A DNA stretch of 64,000 nt from CAIVVT01 sp963838205 (GTDB lineage: Bacteria; Acidobacteriota; Terriglobia; Bryobacterales; Bryobacteraceae), in assembly GCA_963838205.1 (NCBI GenBank), contig CAWIQF010000010.1, positions 124,001-188,000 of the forward strand. Reading direction: 5' to 3'. The notes under the pieces were generated by a model that saw nothing but the letters and a program-made list of their open reading frames with translations, was not told where the DNA came from and searched no databases. The position numbers and the translations under genes were made by a program. Of the stretch, positions 63,301-64,000 are shown piece after piece (the stretch's first letter is position 1; every line of letters starts with the position of its first letter).

Positions 63301-64000
63301 TGGAAACCCCTTTGCCGGGCGGCTTCGTAGAGCACCACCGCGCCTGCCACGGCGGCGTTCAGCGACTCCACCGCCATGGTCGGGATCGTGATGCCTTTCA
63401 GAGATTTTCGAAACTCTTCGGAGACCCCGTGGGCCTCGCTGCCGATCACGATGCCGCATGGCTGCTTGAGATCGGCCTGGTCGACCGATACACCGCCCGT
63501 GAGCAGCGTGGTCCAGCCCGCGACGCCGTGGCCGGCCAGCGCCTTGAGCGCCTCGGCGGGCGTGAGCGAGTCGCGCATCGGCAGCCGGAACAGGCTCCCG
63601 GCGGAGGCGCGCAACGTCTTGGGATTCCAAGCGTTGGCGGTCCCCTTGAGGAACAACGCACCGGTCGCGCCGAAGGCTTCGGCGGCGCGCATCAGCGTGC
63701 CCGCGTTGCCTGGATCCTGGACGCTGTCGAGCACGACAATCAGCGGCGTTTTGCGAAATAGATCGTCTTCCTTCCACTCCGGCGGCCGCACCAGCGCGAT
63801 CACGCCTTGCGGGCTTTCGGTTGTGGAAATACCGTGAAACAGCGGCAAATCCACCGTCAGGAAGCGTGTTTTTGCCGAGTCTTTGGCGGCGCCCGCCGCG
63901 GACGAGATGGCGTTTTCGGTGGCCACGATGGCCGCAATCTCCAGGCCGCTGCGCAGCGCTTCTTCGAGCAAATGCATCCCCTCGGCCAGGCACAGGCCGT
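63297..64000 (-). CDS. TrmH/SpoU-family RNA 2'-O-methyltransferase, N-terminus outside window
   Basis: The gene enters from the right edge (LCLAEGMHLLEEALRSGLEI) and ends at 63297. The three SPOUT motifs are present: VLDSVQDPGNAGTLMRAAEA, GIVIGSEAHGVSEEF and VESLNAAVAGAVVLYEAA. Such enzymes methylate ribose in rRNA or tRNA through a knotted SAM site. The overlap with the rarA start indicates an operon. Confidence 0.9.
   Translation of the reverse strand, partial: GLCLAEGMHLLEEALRSGLEIAAIVATENAISSAAGAAKDSAKTRFLTVDLPLFHGISTTESPQGVIALVRPPEWKEDDLFRKTPLIVVLDSVQDPGNAGTLMRAAEAFGATGALFLKGTANAWNPKTLRASAGSLFRLPMRDSLTPAEALKALAGHGVAGWTTLLTGGVSVDQADLKQPCGIVIGSEAHGVSEEFRKSLKGITIPTMAVESLNAAVAGAVVLYEAARQRGFQ

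Noticed and set aside
61981..63330. A 449-residue plus-strand frame across rarA
   Set aside because: It is antisense to a complete AAA+ gene and has no family features.

Overview
The window is GC-rich and looks like the chromosome of an Acidobacteriota member, most likely of the Solibacter/Bryobacter type. The evidence is a large TonB-dependent receptor with an N-terminal carboxypeptidase-regulatory-like domain and no obvious plug signature. Many small secreted proteins carry twin-arginine signals, there are carbohydrate-active enzymes (GH106-like, GH29, beta-galactosidase relics), and short palindromic repeats are abundant. This placement is inferred from gene content; there is no rRNA or other marker in the window. 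I saw no tRNA, rRNA, CRISPR array or prophage.

Layout. 1-2.5 kb: a left-truncated animal-type haem peroxidase. 3.3-12.2 kb: a sulfur-carrier and thiamine neighbourhood on the minus strand (thiS-thiG-thiH-thiE, cysE, a MoeB-rhodanese sulfur activator, a MoaD/CysO-like carrier ending in GG-Cys-Glu, a TAT-exported aldo/keto reductase, a TAT-exported uroporphyrinogen-decarboxylase-like protein) with an Rrf2 regulator on the plus strand. The block is bracketed by two beta-galactosidase fragments. 12.5-16.2 kb: an epimerase, a GNAT-like acyltransferase and a serine palmitoyltransferase, which together match the bacterial ceramide-synthesis set (CerR, bCerS, Spt). 16.3-24.2 kb: an MFS sugar-acid type transporter, a Sel1 lipoprotein overrun by repeats, two inverted 154-bp MITE-like elements around a coiled-coil membrane protein and an O-antigen ligase, and a DUF218 protein. 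24.4-36.8 kb: an AT-richer exopolysaccharide island with seven glycosyltransferases, a left-handed beta-helix acetyltransferase, a Wzy-like polymerase and a methyltransferase, all on the minus strand.

37.6-46.9 kb: a small hypothetical gene, an APC permease, a TAT-exported protein, a secreted glycine-rich protein paired with the TonB-dependent receptor, and an esterase. 47.0-48.8 kb: a toxin-antitoxin cluster in which a TacAT-type pair lies between an intact higBA and a duplicated 3' end of higA. 48.8-57 kb: an MFS exporter, a TonB-like protein with a duplicated internal domain, a GH106-like rhamnosidase and an IS110-family transposase flanked by tandem repeats. 57-64 kb: glgC, hfq, a hotdog thioesterase, a TPR protein, a GH29 fucosidase, a DinB-like protein, rarA and a right-truncated TrmH-family RNA methyltransferase.

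Several otherwise well conserved genes are broken by single-base frame changes (thiG, thiH, thiE, the MoeB-rhodanese gene, the O-antigen ligase, the fucosidase). Most have one base too many, so sequencing error must be excluded before they are called decayed. The concentration in the thi operon is striking. Repeats of at least five families (REP-like doublets, MITE-like palindromes, tandem arrays) fill many of the intergenic spaces.
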